From the NCBI RefSeq assembly GCF_020736705.1, contig NZ_CP085990.1, forward strand, positions 1,426,001 through 1,490,000: a stretch of 64,000 nt of DNA. Direction: 5' to 3'. The first letter of the stretch is position 1, and each line of letters starts with the position of its first letter. This document shows positions 10,500 through 18,408 of this stretch, one piece after another. Made by a program: the position numbers and the translations under genes. The DNA comes from Psychrobacter sanguinis (GTDB lineage: Bacteria > Pseudomonadota > Gammaproteobacteria > Pseudomonadales > Moraxellaceae). The notes under the pieces are model-generated. The model was not told where the DNA came from. It saw only the letters and a program-made list of their open reading frames with translations, and ran no database searches.

Positions 10500-11822
10500 A
10501 TGACTTACAGTTACAGCATAACTCAAGATTTAGCTTGGCAGACCGAGGCCAAATGGCAGCAGCCTGATACTCCGTTTATGTCTTTTGAATATTGGCAAGC
10601 GCTGACAGACAGTGGTGCTATTGGACAGAGTGCTGGTTGGATACCGTTGTACCTACAAATTTATAAAGCAAGCGAACAGGCAGAGACAGCTGATGAAATA
10701 AGAGCCACTGAGGTAGAGTTAGTTGAGACAAAGTCAATTAAGACAAAATCAGTTGAAAAAGAATATCGCTTAATTGCGACCATGCCTCTGTTTATTAAAG
10801 GCCATCACCAAGGTGAGTATGTGTTTGACCATGCTTGGGCAGAAGCCTATGCACGCTATGGCGAGGATTATTATCCAAGGCTAGTGACCAGTGTGCCTTA
10901 CACCCCAGTCATGGGTCAGCGGCTGTGGTTAGTAGAAGGGGAAGAAATTGCCCCCGCTATATGGCAAGCTGCCATTGCTGCTGTCGATGATGTGGCACAG
11001 CAAGTGAGGGCGTCAAGTTGGCACGGTTTATTTATTGAATCTGAGCAAATCGCAGCCGCGAAGCAACTGCCCAACCCTATATTTGAGCATCAGCTACTTG
11101 AACGTCAAGGCTGTCAGTTTTTATGGAAAAACCAGAAGTTAACTGAGCATGAGGCAGATAGTGGACCAAAAGCGTACACTGACTTTGAGGACTTCTTAAG
11201 TACGCTAACCGCCAAAAAACGTAAAAATATTCGGGCTGAGCGTAAAAAAATAGCCAAGCAGAACTTATCGTGCCGAATCAAAACCGGTGGAGAAATTACT
11301 GCAGAAGACTGGGACATTTTTTATCAGTGTTATGCCATGACATATGCGGTTCGCGGCCGTGCGCCTTATCTAACGCCAGAGTTTTTTGAGCAAATTGCAC
11401 AAACGATGTCTGAGCACATTATGTTGGCACAGGGGTTAGACGACAGTGGTGAGATAGTGGCCAGCAGTCTGTTCTTCTATGACACTCCTAATCAGCCGAA
11501 TGCCACTTTATTTGGGCGCTATTGGGGGGCGTTAGAGGAATATGACAGCTTACATTTTGAGCTGTGCTATTATCAGGGCATCGAGTTTGCGATTCAAAAA
11601 GGGCTGCAATACTTCGATCCTGGAACTCAAGGCGAGCATAAGCTGATTCGAGGCTTTGTGCCGCAAAAAACACACTCATTACATCGGATTTACGATACGC
11701 GATTTGAGCCGGCGATTGCTAACTTTTGTGAGCAAGATAACGCATATATGCAACAGTATCGTGAGCAAGCCCACCAAGCATTGCCGTTTAATATTGATAA
11801 TATGCCGAGCTTTAATGGATAA
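10500..11822 (+). CDS. FemAB/GNAT-like N-acyltransferase family protein (DUF482)
   Basis: A 440-residue protein of the DUF482/COG3146 family, predicted GNAT-fold acyltransferases related to FemAB. Characteristic stretches are YPRLVTSVPYTPVMGQRL, the basic FLSTLTAKKRKNIRAERKK segment, RYWGALEEYDSLHFELCYYQ, and the C-terminal FDPGTQGEHKLIRGFVP. Substrate is unknown. It has an unusual low-complexity insert around residues 57-85 (TADEIRATEVELVETKSIKT and on) with a near-duplicated KTKS segment, interrupting an otherwise conserved N-terminal region. Ribosome binding site is weak (TAAAGTGATG). ubiC follows after 27 nt on the same strand, suggesting an operon. Confidence 0.8.
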   Translation: MTYSYSITQDLAWQTEAKWQQPDTPFMSFEYWQALTDSGAIGQSAGWIPLYLQIYKASEQAETADEIRATEVELVETKSIKTKSVEKEYRLIATMPLFIKGHHQGEYVFDHAWAEAYARYGEDYYPRLVTSVPYTPVMGQRLWLVEGEEIAPAIWQAAIAAVDDVAQQVRASSWHGLFIESEQIAAAKQLPNPIFEHQLLERQGCQFLWKNQKLTEHEADSGPKAYTDFEDFLSTLTAKKRKNIRAERKKIAKQNLSCRIKTGGEITAEDWDIFYQCYAMTYAVRGRAPYLTPEFFEQIAQTMSEHIMLAQGLDDSGEIVASSLFFYDTPNQPNATLFGRYWGALEEYDSLHFELCYYQGIEFAIQKGLQYFDPGTQGEHKLIRGFVPQKTHSLHRIYDTRFEPAIANFCEQDNAYMQQYREQAHQALPFNIDNMPSFNG

Positions 11823-11849
11823 GCTTAGAACTAAGTTAAGGGACAAAAC

Positions 11850-12314
11850 ATGTCTATATCAGAAGAGGCGCTGTATTGGCTAACCTCAGACGGTTCATTA
11901 ACCGCTTTATTGGAAGACAAAGCGGGCCAACCTTTGAAAGTGGCTCCTACTTTTGAAGGGTATCGAGCATTAACGTTGGCGCAGAAAAAGCAGATGGGTT
12001 ATCAAGGCGCCCAATTGAATAGACCGGTCATGGCGTGGGTGCGGGAGTCTTTATTGTATGGAAATAGCGAAAAACCTTGGGTGGCAGCGCAAAGCATTTT
12101 TCCTTTAACTAGTTTAAAAGGGGAGGCAAAAAGGTTGCAGCATTTGCAAGGGACGCCAATCGGTTACGTGTTATTTAAACGCCAAACTACCTTGCCTCAT
12201 CAGCGAACCATTGACTGGACAGAGCAGGGCTGGCGGCGCAATACCCTTTATAACTGGTATCAACGGCATTTACTGATTAGCGAAACTTTTTTGGCAGAAT
12301 TTTTTAAGGGTTAG
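11850..12314 (+). CDS. ubiC: Chorismate lyase UbiC
   Basis: A 154-residue chorismate-pyruvate lyase that forms 4-hydroxybenzoate, the first committed step to ubiquinone, in the cytoplasm. Family motifs are MAWVRESLLYGN (active-site Arg), WVAAQSIFPLTSL, LQGTPIGYVLFK, WRRNTLYNWYQ, and the C-terminal LLISETFLAEF with the conserved Glu. It is slightly shorter than the E. coli enzyme (about 165). AAGGGA lies upstream of the ATG. It probably shares a transcript with the acyltransferase-like gene before it. Confidence 0.9.
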   Translation: MSISEEALYWLTSDGSLTALLEDKAGQPLKVAPTFEGYRALTLAQKKQMGYQGAQLNRPVMAWVRESLLYGNSEKPWVAAQSIFPLTSLKGEAKRLQHLQGTPIGYVLFKRQTTLPHQRTIDWTEQGWRRNTLYNWYQRHLLISETFLAEFFKG

Positions 12315-12453
12315 CTTTTAAAAAATGGTTTAGGTCGTCACAATATAATCTTAGTCAGCCTTCCTTAAAAAATCGTCAACTTTTGCGTCCTTTTTTCGGG
12401 AAAATATATCAATTTTCATGTTACACTTGAGCCTTAATAGGCGGTACTCCGTC

Positions 12454-12489
12454 CTCTTTAATGTTTATTAAATAATGGTTATTAAAGAG
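12454..12489. promoter_or_regulatory. Dyad in the glyA leader region
   Basis: A perfect 9-bp inverted repeat, CTCTTTAAT at 12454-12462 and ATTAAAGAG at 12481-12489, separated by 18 AT-rich nt. There is no T-run, so it is not a terminator. A second, 12-bp palindrome (GTCATATATGAC, 12561-12572) lies just before the glyA ribosome site. Either could be an operator; no known glycine riboswitch fold is visible. Confidence 0.45.
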
Positions 12490-12592
12490 GCTAAGTAAGC
12501 AGTTTAAAAGATTTTAAGGCAGACAGCGGTGGGCTGGTTCAGCGCTTGAATTTTTTGTATGTCATATATGACTTATTAATAGGATAGAAAAT

Positions 12593-13849
12593 ATGTTTAA
12601 AGATATTAGCATTAAAGACTATGACCCTGACTTATATCAAGCCATGGTGTCAGAAACCAAGCGTCAAGAAAGCCACATCGAGCTAATTGCTTCTGAAAAC
12701 TACTGCTCACAAGCGGTAATGGAAGCTCAAGGTTCAGACTTAACCAACAAATATGCAGAAGGCTATCCTGGTAAGCGCTACTATGGCGGTTGTGAATACG
12801 TTGATATCATCGAGCAGCTAGCAATTGACCGTGCCAAAGAGTTATTCGGTGCTGAATACGCCAACGTACAGCCACACGCCGGTAGCCAAGCGAACTCTGC
12901 GGTATTTTTAGCATTGCTAGAAGCGGGCGACACTGTATTAGGCATGAGCCTAGACGCAGGTGGTCACTTAACTCATGGTGCACATGTTAACTTCTCAGGC
13001 ATCAACTATAATGCCGTACAGTACGGTTTGGTAGAAGAAACCGGTTTGATTGACTATGATGAAGTAGAGCGTTTGGCTCAAGAGCACAAACCAAAAATGA
13101 TTATCGCTGGTTTCTCAGCCTACTCACAAGTAGTTGATTGGCAGCGTTTCCGTGACATCGCAGACAGCGTTGGCGCCTACCTATTTGTAGATATGGCACA
13201 CGTTGCTGGTCTGGTTGCTGCTGGCGTATACCCAAGCCCAGTACCATTTGCTGACGTTGTTACTACTACCACTCACAAGACTCTACGTGGTCCACGCTCA
13301 GGTCTAATTCTGTCTCGTGATGATAAATTAGCTAAGAAACTAAACTCAGCGGTATTCCCAGGCAACCAAGGTGGCCCGTTAATGCATGCTATCGCTGCTA
13401 AAGCGGTGTGTTTCAAAGAAGCTCTACAAGATGACTTCAAAACTTACCAGCAGCAAGTGGTCAAAAATGCTCAAGCGATGGCAAAAGTTATCCAAGAGCG
13501 TGGCTACGAGATCATCTCTGGTGGTACTGAAAACCATCTAATGCTTATTAGCTTAGTTAAGCAAGACATGACTGGTAAAGAAGCAGACAAATGGTTAGGC
13601 GATGCGGGTATCACTGTGAATAAAAACGCAGTACCAAATGACCCTAAATCTCCATTCGTAACTTCTGGTATCCGTATTGGTACTCCAGCGATTACCACTC
13701 GCGGTTTTAACGAAGCACAAGCTGCTGAATTAGCAGGTTGGATTTGTGATGTATTAGACGGCCGTGGTGATGAGAAAGTACTAGCAGACACTCGTGCTAA
13801 AGTTGAGAAAATCTGTGCAGAATTACCTGTATATGAGCGTAATCAGTAA
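12593..13849 (+). CDS. glyA: Serine hydroxymethyltransferase
   Basis: A 418-residue PLP enzyme interconverting serine and glycine with tetrahydrofolate, the main source of one-carbon units in the cytoplasm. The PLP lysine lies in [14 protein letters not shown] (Lys229, same position as in E. coli). Also visible are [28 protein letters not shown] and [16 protein letters not shown]. Length is typical. AGGATAG lies upstream of the start. It is a single-gene unit, with a terminator right behind it that is duplicated 1.2 kb downstream. Base composition is less AT-rich than the following gene. Confidence 0.98.
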   Translation: MFKDISIKDYDPDLYQAMVSETKRQESHIELIASENYCSQAVMEAQGSDLTNKYAEGYPGKRYYGGCEYVDIIEQLAIDRAKELFGAEYANVQPHAGSQANSAVFLALLEAGDTVLGMSLDAGGHLTHGAHVNFSGINYNAVQYGLVEETGLIDYDEVERLAQEHKPKMIIAGFSAYSQVVDWQRFRDIADSVGAYLFVDMAHVAGLVAAGVYPSPVPFADVVTTTTHKTLRGPRSGLILSRDDKLAKKLNSAVFPGNQGGPLMHAIAAKAVCFKEALQDDFKTYQQQVVKNAQAMAKVIQERGYEIISGGTENHLMLISLVKQDMTGKEADKWLGDAGITVNKNAVPNDPKSPFVTSGIRIGTPAITTRGFNEAQAAELAGWICDVLDGRGDEKVLADTRAKVEKICAELPVYERNQ

Positions 13850-13916
13850 TTAGCTTTACTATTGTTTATACGTTTTAAATAAAAAACCGCTTAGCTTTTG
13901 GCTAGGTGGTTTTTTT
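13837..13916 (+). repeat. glyA 3' end plus terminator, first copy of an 80-bp direct repeat
   Basis: The last glyA codons and the terminator are repeated at 15030-15110 with about 9 differences in 80 bases. Shared blocks are CAGTAATTAG, TTATACG and AACCGCTTAGCTTTTGGCTA. The terminator stem is ACCGCTTAGC/GCTAGGTGGT with a TTTTTTT tail. It ends glyA. Confidence 0.85.
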
Positions 13917-13939
13917 GTACAATCCTTTCACTATAAGCT

Positions 13940-13970
13940 GTTAAGTATTGTATTATTAATAATACTTAAC
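13940..13970. promoter_or_regulatory. Nested palindrome upstream of the secreted-protein gene
   Basis: GTTAAGTATT and AATACTTAAC form a 10-bp inverted repeat around an 11-nt core. Inside and overlapping it is the 16-nt perfect palindrome GTATTATTAATAATAC. It ends 22 nt before the ATG at 13992. A TATAAT hexamer at 13984-13989 follows. This suggests an operator-controlled promoter very close to the start codon. Confidence 0.5.
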
Positions 13971-13991
13971 CTTTAATACGGCTTATAATCA

Positions 13992-14999
13992 ATGCTAACT
14001 ACTAAACAACCAATTCATTTTTTGATAGCTATTATACTTTGTTTTATTTCTTCTTCAGTTTTAGCATTTAATACTAATAGACAGTTTGTTTTAAATCTTT
14101 CTTCTGGATACGGTTATCTTCTTGGACAAGAAATCCTTCTAGATAATATTGCAAATCAATACCCTGATTTAGCAAGAGAAGCATATTTAGCGAAAGCGAG
14201 GTTTAATACAAAGTTTCCAAATCTAAAAGATAAGCACTTTAAAGTGATTAACTCACTAGATATCCCTGAGGTTAATCAAGCATTCAAAGAAAGTACCAAG
14301 CAGTTACAAGCATTAGTATCTGCAAACAATAAAAATCTCTCCAAATTAGAGGCTATAGACTTTATTAATGAGGTCAATAACAGAGCGAATGGCGATATTG
14401 AGTCTCCGTTTTTAGAGAATTTTTTGATAATTCAGTATAATGATAAGCCGCAACAGGAAATGCTTGATGGGTTTTACAACACTTTTTCATCGCAAGGGCT
14501 GAGTAAGGCAAAAGGTTTGAATGTCACTATCAAGACACCCAAATCTTGGCAGGAACAAGAAGCATCTAGACCTAATATTGCTAAAAAATGGATTAGTCAA
14601 AATGGCACGGGCGTAGATAGCATAATGTTGCTAATAAAAGACATGCCTGTATCTGATATCCGCCTTAACGATATGCATGAGCTTTATAATACAGGTGAGA
14701 TATATGATATGGTACCAGAGGGTATGTCTGTTGTAGATAAGGGGGCCCCGATAGTTTTAGATAGACTGCCTGGATATTGGATGCAGGTCGAAGGGAATAT
14801 GCAACGTTTGGATAATAGCTTTTATATTAACCAAACACTTTATAACATATTTTATAAAAATAAAATGATTTCAATTCAATGTACGGTATATGATAGCTCA
14901 GAAGCAAATACGTATGCTCAATTAAGAGCTGAAAAATTGCGGCCTTTGTGTGAGAACGTTGCCAGCAGTTTGGTTATACAAAATCAATGGAAACAATAA
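13992..14999 (+). CDS. Secreted protein of unknown function, AT-rich
   Basis: I do not recognise this 335-residue protein. The N-terminus (IHFLIAIILCFISSSVLAFN) is a classical Sec signal peptide with likely cleavage after VLA, so the product is periplasmic or exported. The remainder has no transmembrane segment. It shows an internal hydrophobic strand FLENFLIIQY, and a C-terminal part with IMLLIKDMPVSD, YWMQVEG and two cysteines (ISIQC, LRPLC). The gene is clearly more AT-rich than glyA and lies between two copies of the glyA terminator, which points to acquisition or rearrangement. No Shine-Dalgarno sequence precedes the ATG; a TATAAT lies at 13984, so the mRNA may be nearly leaderless. Confidence 0.75.
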   Translation: MLTTKQPIHFLIAIILCFISSSVLAFNTNRQFVLNLSSGYGYLLGQEILLDNIANQYPDLAREAYLAKARFNTKFPNLKDKHFKVINSLDIPEVNQAFKESTKQLQALVSANNKNLSKLEAIDFINEVNNRANGDIESPFLENFLIIQYNDKPQQEMLDGFYNTFSSQGLSKAKGLNVTIKTPKSWQEQEASRPNIAKKWISQNGTGVDSIMLLIKDMPVSDIRLNDMHELYNTGEIYDMVPEGMSVVDKGAPIVLDRLPGYWMQVEGNMQRLDNSFYINQTLYNIFYKNKMISIQCTVYDSSEANTYAQLRAEKLRPLCENVASSLVIQNQWKQ

Positions 15000-15029
15000 A
15001 TTTATTAATTTCAAGTTGTCTATGTTCGG

Positions 15030-15110
15030 GCGCAACCAGTAATTAGATTTGCTGTTGCTTATACGCTTTAAATAAAAAAACCGCTTAGCTTTTGGCTAGG
15101 CGGTTTTTTT
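15030..15110 (+). repeat. Second copy of the glyA-terminator direct repeat
   Basis: An 81-bp near copy of 13837-13916. Here the stem is better paired (ACCGCTTAGC/GCTAGGCGGT) and is followed by eight Ts, giving a functional terminator for the secreted-protein gene. The copy includes bases matching the last glyA codons (GCGCAACCAGTAATTAG against GCGTAATCAGTAATTAG), although no glyA reading frame is present here. Confidence 0.85.
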
Positions 15111-15184
15111 TGGCATAAACTTTGCTGCGAAGAATCAGGTATAGTCATTACTAGTACGCCAACTTACTCTCAAGGAAACCGTTC

Positions 15185-15934
15185 ATGCCACTCAGAATAC
15201 ACGCCTTATACCACGTCGATTTTGAAAAACTAGGTTATATAGAGCAATGGGCTAGCAATAACGGTCACAGTATTACTACCACACGTTTTTATGAAAACGA
15301 CGAACTGCCTGACCTCAATAGCTTTGATTGGTTGATAATAATGGGCGGGCCTATGGGCATTTATGAGGAAGCCAGTTATCCATGGGTGATTGACGAAAAA
15401 CAATTTATCAAAAATAGTATAGATGCTGGAAAAACGGTAATAGGTGTATGTTTAGGGGCACAACTGATAGCAGACTGTTTAGGTGCGAAAGTGGAACCTT
15501 CAGGGGTGAAAGAAATTGGCTGGATGCCGATTGAGTTAACCGAACAGGGCAAGGCACATCCCATACTGCAACAGTTGCCAAAAGAGGCGTTTAACGTTTT
15601 CCATTGGCACGGCGATGGGTTTGATAGACCCAAAGGGACCGTCCCTATTGCAACTTCACAGTTTTGGGGCAACCAAGGGTTTATTTATCAAAGTGAAAAA
15701 CACAAACAGCTGAATACTTGGGTAATGGGCTGGCAGTGTCATTTTGAAGTCACACCCAAGAGCATGATAGATATGGTGGCAGAGGGACAGGAGTACATAA
15801 GGGAGTCCATAACTCATCACCCTAATTCAGTACAGACTCCTAAAAAAATACTGGCACTGGGCGAGCAGTATATTGAAGATAATAATACTTGGCTAAGCTT
15901 AATGTTAGATAATATGGCTAATCTCAATAGTTAA
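15185..15934 (+). CDS. Class-I glutamine amidotransferase-like protein, paralogue 1
   Basis: A 249-residue stand-alone class-I glutamine amidotransferase domain of the GMP-synthase-like group (COG0518). The catalytic triad is complete: Cys89 in GVCLGAQLIA, His186 and Glu188 in WQCHFEVTP. The oxyanion-strand motif MGGPMG is at residues 53-58. It should hydrolyse glutamine or a gamma-glutamyl compound, but no synthetase domain or partner is fused, so the ammonia acceptor is unknown; related proteins are often annotated as putative GMP synthases and some are peptidase-like. AAGGAAAC precedes the ATG. A paralogue about 55% identical by eye lies at 17233, beyond a minus-strand gene and an IS1 element. 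Confidence 0.85.
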   Translation: MPLRIHALYHVDFEKLGYIEQWASNNGHSITTTRFYENDELPDLNSFDWLIIMGGPMGIYEEASYPWVIDEKQFIKNSIDAGKTVIGVCLGAQLIADCLGAKVEPSGVKEIGWMPIELTEQGKAHPILQQLPKEAFNVFHWHGDGFDRPKGTVPIATSQFWGNQGFIYQSEKHKQLNTWVMGWQCHFEVTPKSMIDMVAEGQEYIRESITHHPNSVQTPKKILALGEQYIEDNNTWLSLMLDNMANLNS

Positions 15935-15961
15935 GTTACAAATGAGTAGCTTATGGCCTGC

Positions 15962-16210
15962 TTAGTCTTTCTTTAAAACAGACAAATCTTCTAAGATGCC
16001 CGTAAATCTATCGTATAGCCAAGGCTCAGTATCACTAATCGCCTGATCATAAATCTTGGGTCCTATCAGCTCCACCATAAAGTCCAAAAGAAACTTAGCG
16101 GGCAGGTTGCCAATGTCTATATCCAGTTCATTACTCATGTAAGCCCGCAGTTCATCGAGCAAGACTTCTTCTTGTTCTTTATCCAGTTGTAAAAGCTTTT
16201 TGGGTTTCAT
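15962..16210 (-). CDS. DUF2164 family protein
   Basis: An 82-residue acidic, mostly helical protein. The central signature LPAKFLLDFMVELIGPKIYDQAISD matches DUF2164, a family of small proteins of unknown function widespread in proteobacteria and Firmicutes. The length is right for the family and it has no signal peptide or membrane segment. It is convergent with the first amidotransferase (27 nt between stops). Its promoter region faces the IS1 insertion at 16371. Confidence 0.8.
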   Translation of the reverse strand: MKPKKLLQLDKEQEEVLLDELRAYMSNELDIDIGNLPAKFLLDFMVELIGPKIYDQAISDTEPWLYDRFTGILEDLSVLKKD

Positions 16211-16370
16211 GATTTACTCAGTTAATATCTAGAATTATTGATTTAATCTATTTCAGGTCCTCTATTTTGCTTCCATTAAACGCCTGATAAGCTATGGTAC
16301 TATTTTATAAACCAAAAGTTATAACCCATAAGTAGCGTAATGAATAGCAATCGAAACTATTAGAATAAAA

Positions 16371-17159
16371 GGTGGTGGTTCAAAAAGTAGGCTGACATTA
16401 GACATATCCATGATTGATGTAAAAGAAAGCTAAATCAAAGGCTTTAAAGTGATTTTCCAGCTTTTTAGAAAAGTTACAACTTCGCCTAAATGCTCGCCTT
16501 ACTCGATGTCTGATAGTGCAATTATTACCTTCAATACCGACCGTGAAAAACTTGCCAATGACTTGGGTAAAGCCCTTAAAACCGGTAACAAAGCTATCCC
16601 AGGTATCACTAGCGATTCTAGCACAACTTACGCCTAAGGCTTGCAGTTTAGCTTTAAGCTTTTTGACAGTGTTAAGGTCTCGTTTTCCCCACACATAGGC
16701 AACAATTTCACCTGTGTCACGGTGATAGGCATAAATTAGCCATTGTTTGTTGGTCTTCTTGCCTACGAATGTCCAAAGCTCATCGACTTCAAGACAGTCG
16801 TATTGCCTTTGCTTGGGGGTTATTTGGTAGTGACACTTTTTTAGGGTGGCCAGTACTTTGCCTTTGCTGATTCTCTCAACGCAAGCGATGTCTTTTATGC
16901 CACTGCCTCGAACCATAAGATGGCGTATTTTGCTATCTTTTTGGGAGTGACAGCCTTGGTACGTTAAGGCATGGTCGCCAATAAACTGCCGTTTGCAGTC
17001 TTTGCATTTATAGTTTTGTTTACCATAGCTTTTGAAGCCATTTTTCTTTATACTGTCACTTAGACAGGCTGGGCATTTGATGTATAGTGTGATTTGCATT
17101 TCACTATTTTATCAATTTCTCAGCCTGTTTTTTTTCAGCCTACTTTTTGAACCACCACC
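16371..17159 (-). mobile_element. Complete IS1-family element with target duplication
   Basis: The element is 789 bp long. Perfect 25-bp terminal inverted repeats lie at 16371-16395 (starting GGTGGTGGTTCAAAAAGTAG) and 17135-17159 (its reverse complement). It is flanked on both sides by the 8-bp direct repeat GAATAAAA (16363-16370 and 17160-17167). Size, termini and an 8-bp duplication agree with IS1. Intact ends, intact transposase and exact duplication suggest a recent insertion, here between the DUF2164 gene and the second amidotransferase. Confidence 0.97.
16398..17099 (-). CDS. IS1-family transposase (single-frame InsAB)
   Basis: A 233-residue IS1 transposase in one continuous frame, without the frameshift used by classical IS1. 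The N-terminal zinc ribbon (Cys9, Cys12, Cys32, Cys35) and helix-turn-helix form the InsA part. The DDE core follows: CLEVDELWTFVGKK, then IASDTWDSF, then the C-terminal EGNNCTIRHRVRRAFRRSC with the catalytic glutamate earlier on the strand. It looks full length and active. It lies between the inverted repeats with 26 nt on the 3' side and 35 nt on the 5' side. Confidence 0.95.
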   Translation of the reverse strand: MQITLYIKCPACLSDSIKKNGFKSYGKQNYKCKDCKRQFIGDHALTYQGCHSQKDSKIRHLMVRGSGIKDIACVERISKGKVLATLKKCHYQITPKQRQYDCLEVDELWTFVGKKTNKQWLIYAYHRDTGEIVAYVWGKRDLNTVKKLKAKLQALGVSCARIASDTWDSFVTGFKGFTQVIGKFFTVGIEGNNCTIRHRVRRAFRRSCNFSKKLENHFKAFDLAFFYINHGYV

Positions 17160-17232
17160 GAATAAAATTATCAAAGTAAAGCGATCGGAATCAAAGCGTC
17201 AAAATAAAGGCATTGAAAATAAAGGACGAAAT

Positions 17233-18006
17233 ATGACTCTACGCATCCACGCCTTATTGCACAATCATATCAATATTCTAGGGTCTATTGAGCATTGGAT
17301 AAAGCGCAACGGTCATAAGCTAACCCTTACTCAGTTTGCAGAGGACTTGATGGCGGACAATGCTCTGCCAGACCAAGATAGCTTTGACTGGTTAATTGTT
17401 ATGGGCGGGCCTATGGGAGTGTATGATACCTATAAATTCCCTTGGCTAAAAATAGAAAAGCAGTTTATCACTGAAGCTATTAAAGCGGGTAAGACGGTCA
17501 TTGGTATGTGTTTGGGTGCTCAGCTACTTGCTGAATGTTTGGGTGCCAATGTGGGTAAAATCGATATCAAAGAAATAGGTTGGACACAGCTGACACTGAC
17601 TGAACCAGGTGTCCATCATCCGCTATTGAATGGAGTGCCCCATCAATTTACCACCTTTCATTGGCATGGCGATGGTTTTGATTTGCCCAGCGGTGCCACG
17701 CCTTTGGCTACCTCTAAATATTGGCAAAACCAAGGTTTTATTTACCAAACCGATAAACATAAACAGTTAGGCTCTTGGCTCATAGGTTGGCAATGTCATT
17801 TTGAAGTGACGCCTATTAGCTTGCAGACGATGATTAATGAGGGTAAAGGTATCTCTGAACAGGATATCAAGCAGTATCCGAAAACCGTAAAATCTCCAGC
17901 TTCTATTTTAGAAAACATTGCCCAATTTGCTGCTGACAATAATGCCTACTTTGATACGATATTGGATAACCTAGTTTCAAGCTATAAGGTGAAAAATGAA
18001 AGTTAG
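17233..18006 (+). CDS. Class-I glutamine amidotransferase-like protein, paralogue 2
   Basis: A 257-residue paralogue of the protein at 15185, with the triad present: nucleophile Cys in GMCLGAQLLA, and His/Glu in WQCHFEVTP. MGGPMG and FHWHGDGFDLP are shared as well. The open frame extends back to 17032 into the IS1 end, but the true start is the ATG at 17233: it aligns with the paralogue (MTLRIHALLH against MPLRIHALYH) and has AAAGGACG upstream. IS1 has landed 66 nt upstream of this start, so the native promoter may now be separated from the gene. The stop overlaps the next gene by 11 nt, implying co-translation. Confidence 0.85.
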   Translation: MTLRIHALLHNHINILGSIEHWIKRNGHKLTLTQFAEDLMADNALPDQDSFDWLIVMGGPMGVYDTYKFPWLKIEKQFITEAIKAGKTVIGMCLGAQLLAECLGANVGKIDIKEIGWTQLTLTEPGVHHPLLNGVPHQFTTFHWHGDGFDLPSGATPLATSKYWQNQGFIYQTDKHKQLGSWLIGWQCHFEVTPISLQTMINEGKGISEQDIKQYPKTVKSPASILENIAQFAADNNAYFDTILDNLVSSYKVKNES

Positions 18007-18307
18007 TCAAGATTTTAGCGGTGCCTTGAGTACTTTTGCTTATTTTATAGCAAGTGGTACTCATTATATGCTTCAAGACATTGAATATATTGACTTATTT
18101 GGAACTGAGCCCAGTGCTATTGAAATGGTCTTTGCCATATTTGCCAATGTATTAGAAATGGATGAAGAGGGTAAAGTTTTGAACTTTACTTATGCACAAA
18201 AAAGAGCAACGGACTATCTTAAATCTTACTGTTCAGAGTATATTGTTGATCCCCCTTTCGAGGAATGGGAAACCACGCTATATGGCCCACCAAAGCGAGA
18301 TAGGTAA
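17996..18307 (+). CDS. Small protein of unknown function coupled to amidotransferase 2
   Basis: A 103-residue acidic cytoplasmic protein; it begins MKVSQDFSGALSTFAYFIASGT and ends in PPFEEWETTLYGPPK. It has no signal peptide, membrane helix or recognised catalytic motif. It vaguely recalls a DUF of about 100 residues with conserved FAIFxNVLEM and PPFEEWE stretches, but I am not certain of the family name. The start lies inside the end of the amidotransferase gene (11-nt overlap) with AAGGTG in front, so the two are very likely translationally coupled and may act together. Confidence 0.75.
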   Translation: MKVSQDFSGALSTFAYFIASGTHYMLQDIEYIDLFGTEPSAIEMVFAIFANVLEMDEEGKVLNFTYAQKRATDYLKSYCSEYIVDPPFEEWETTLYGPPKRDR

Positions 18308-18408
18308 ATCTGTTTAACCTATATTAGGGTCATCTAGCAATCCCGAATCTATAAGATAAAAAGATAATATTAATTCAAAATAGTATTTTTAAAAGTTAAA
18401 GGACCCCT

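Noticed and set aside
12315..12592. Glycine riboswitch upstream of glyA
   Set aside because: No tandem glycine-aptamer pattern or terminator-linked switch is visible; only short dyads are present.
16449..16698. Two plus-strand frames inside the IS1 element
   Set aside because: Antisense shadows of the intact transposase.
17032..17232. A 67-codon N-terminal extension of amidotransferase 2 reaching into the IS1 element
   Set aside because: The extension is hydrophobic, covers the IS1 terminus, and has no counterpart in the paralogue. The ATG at 17233 has a proper ribosome site.
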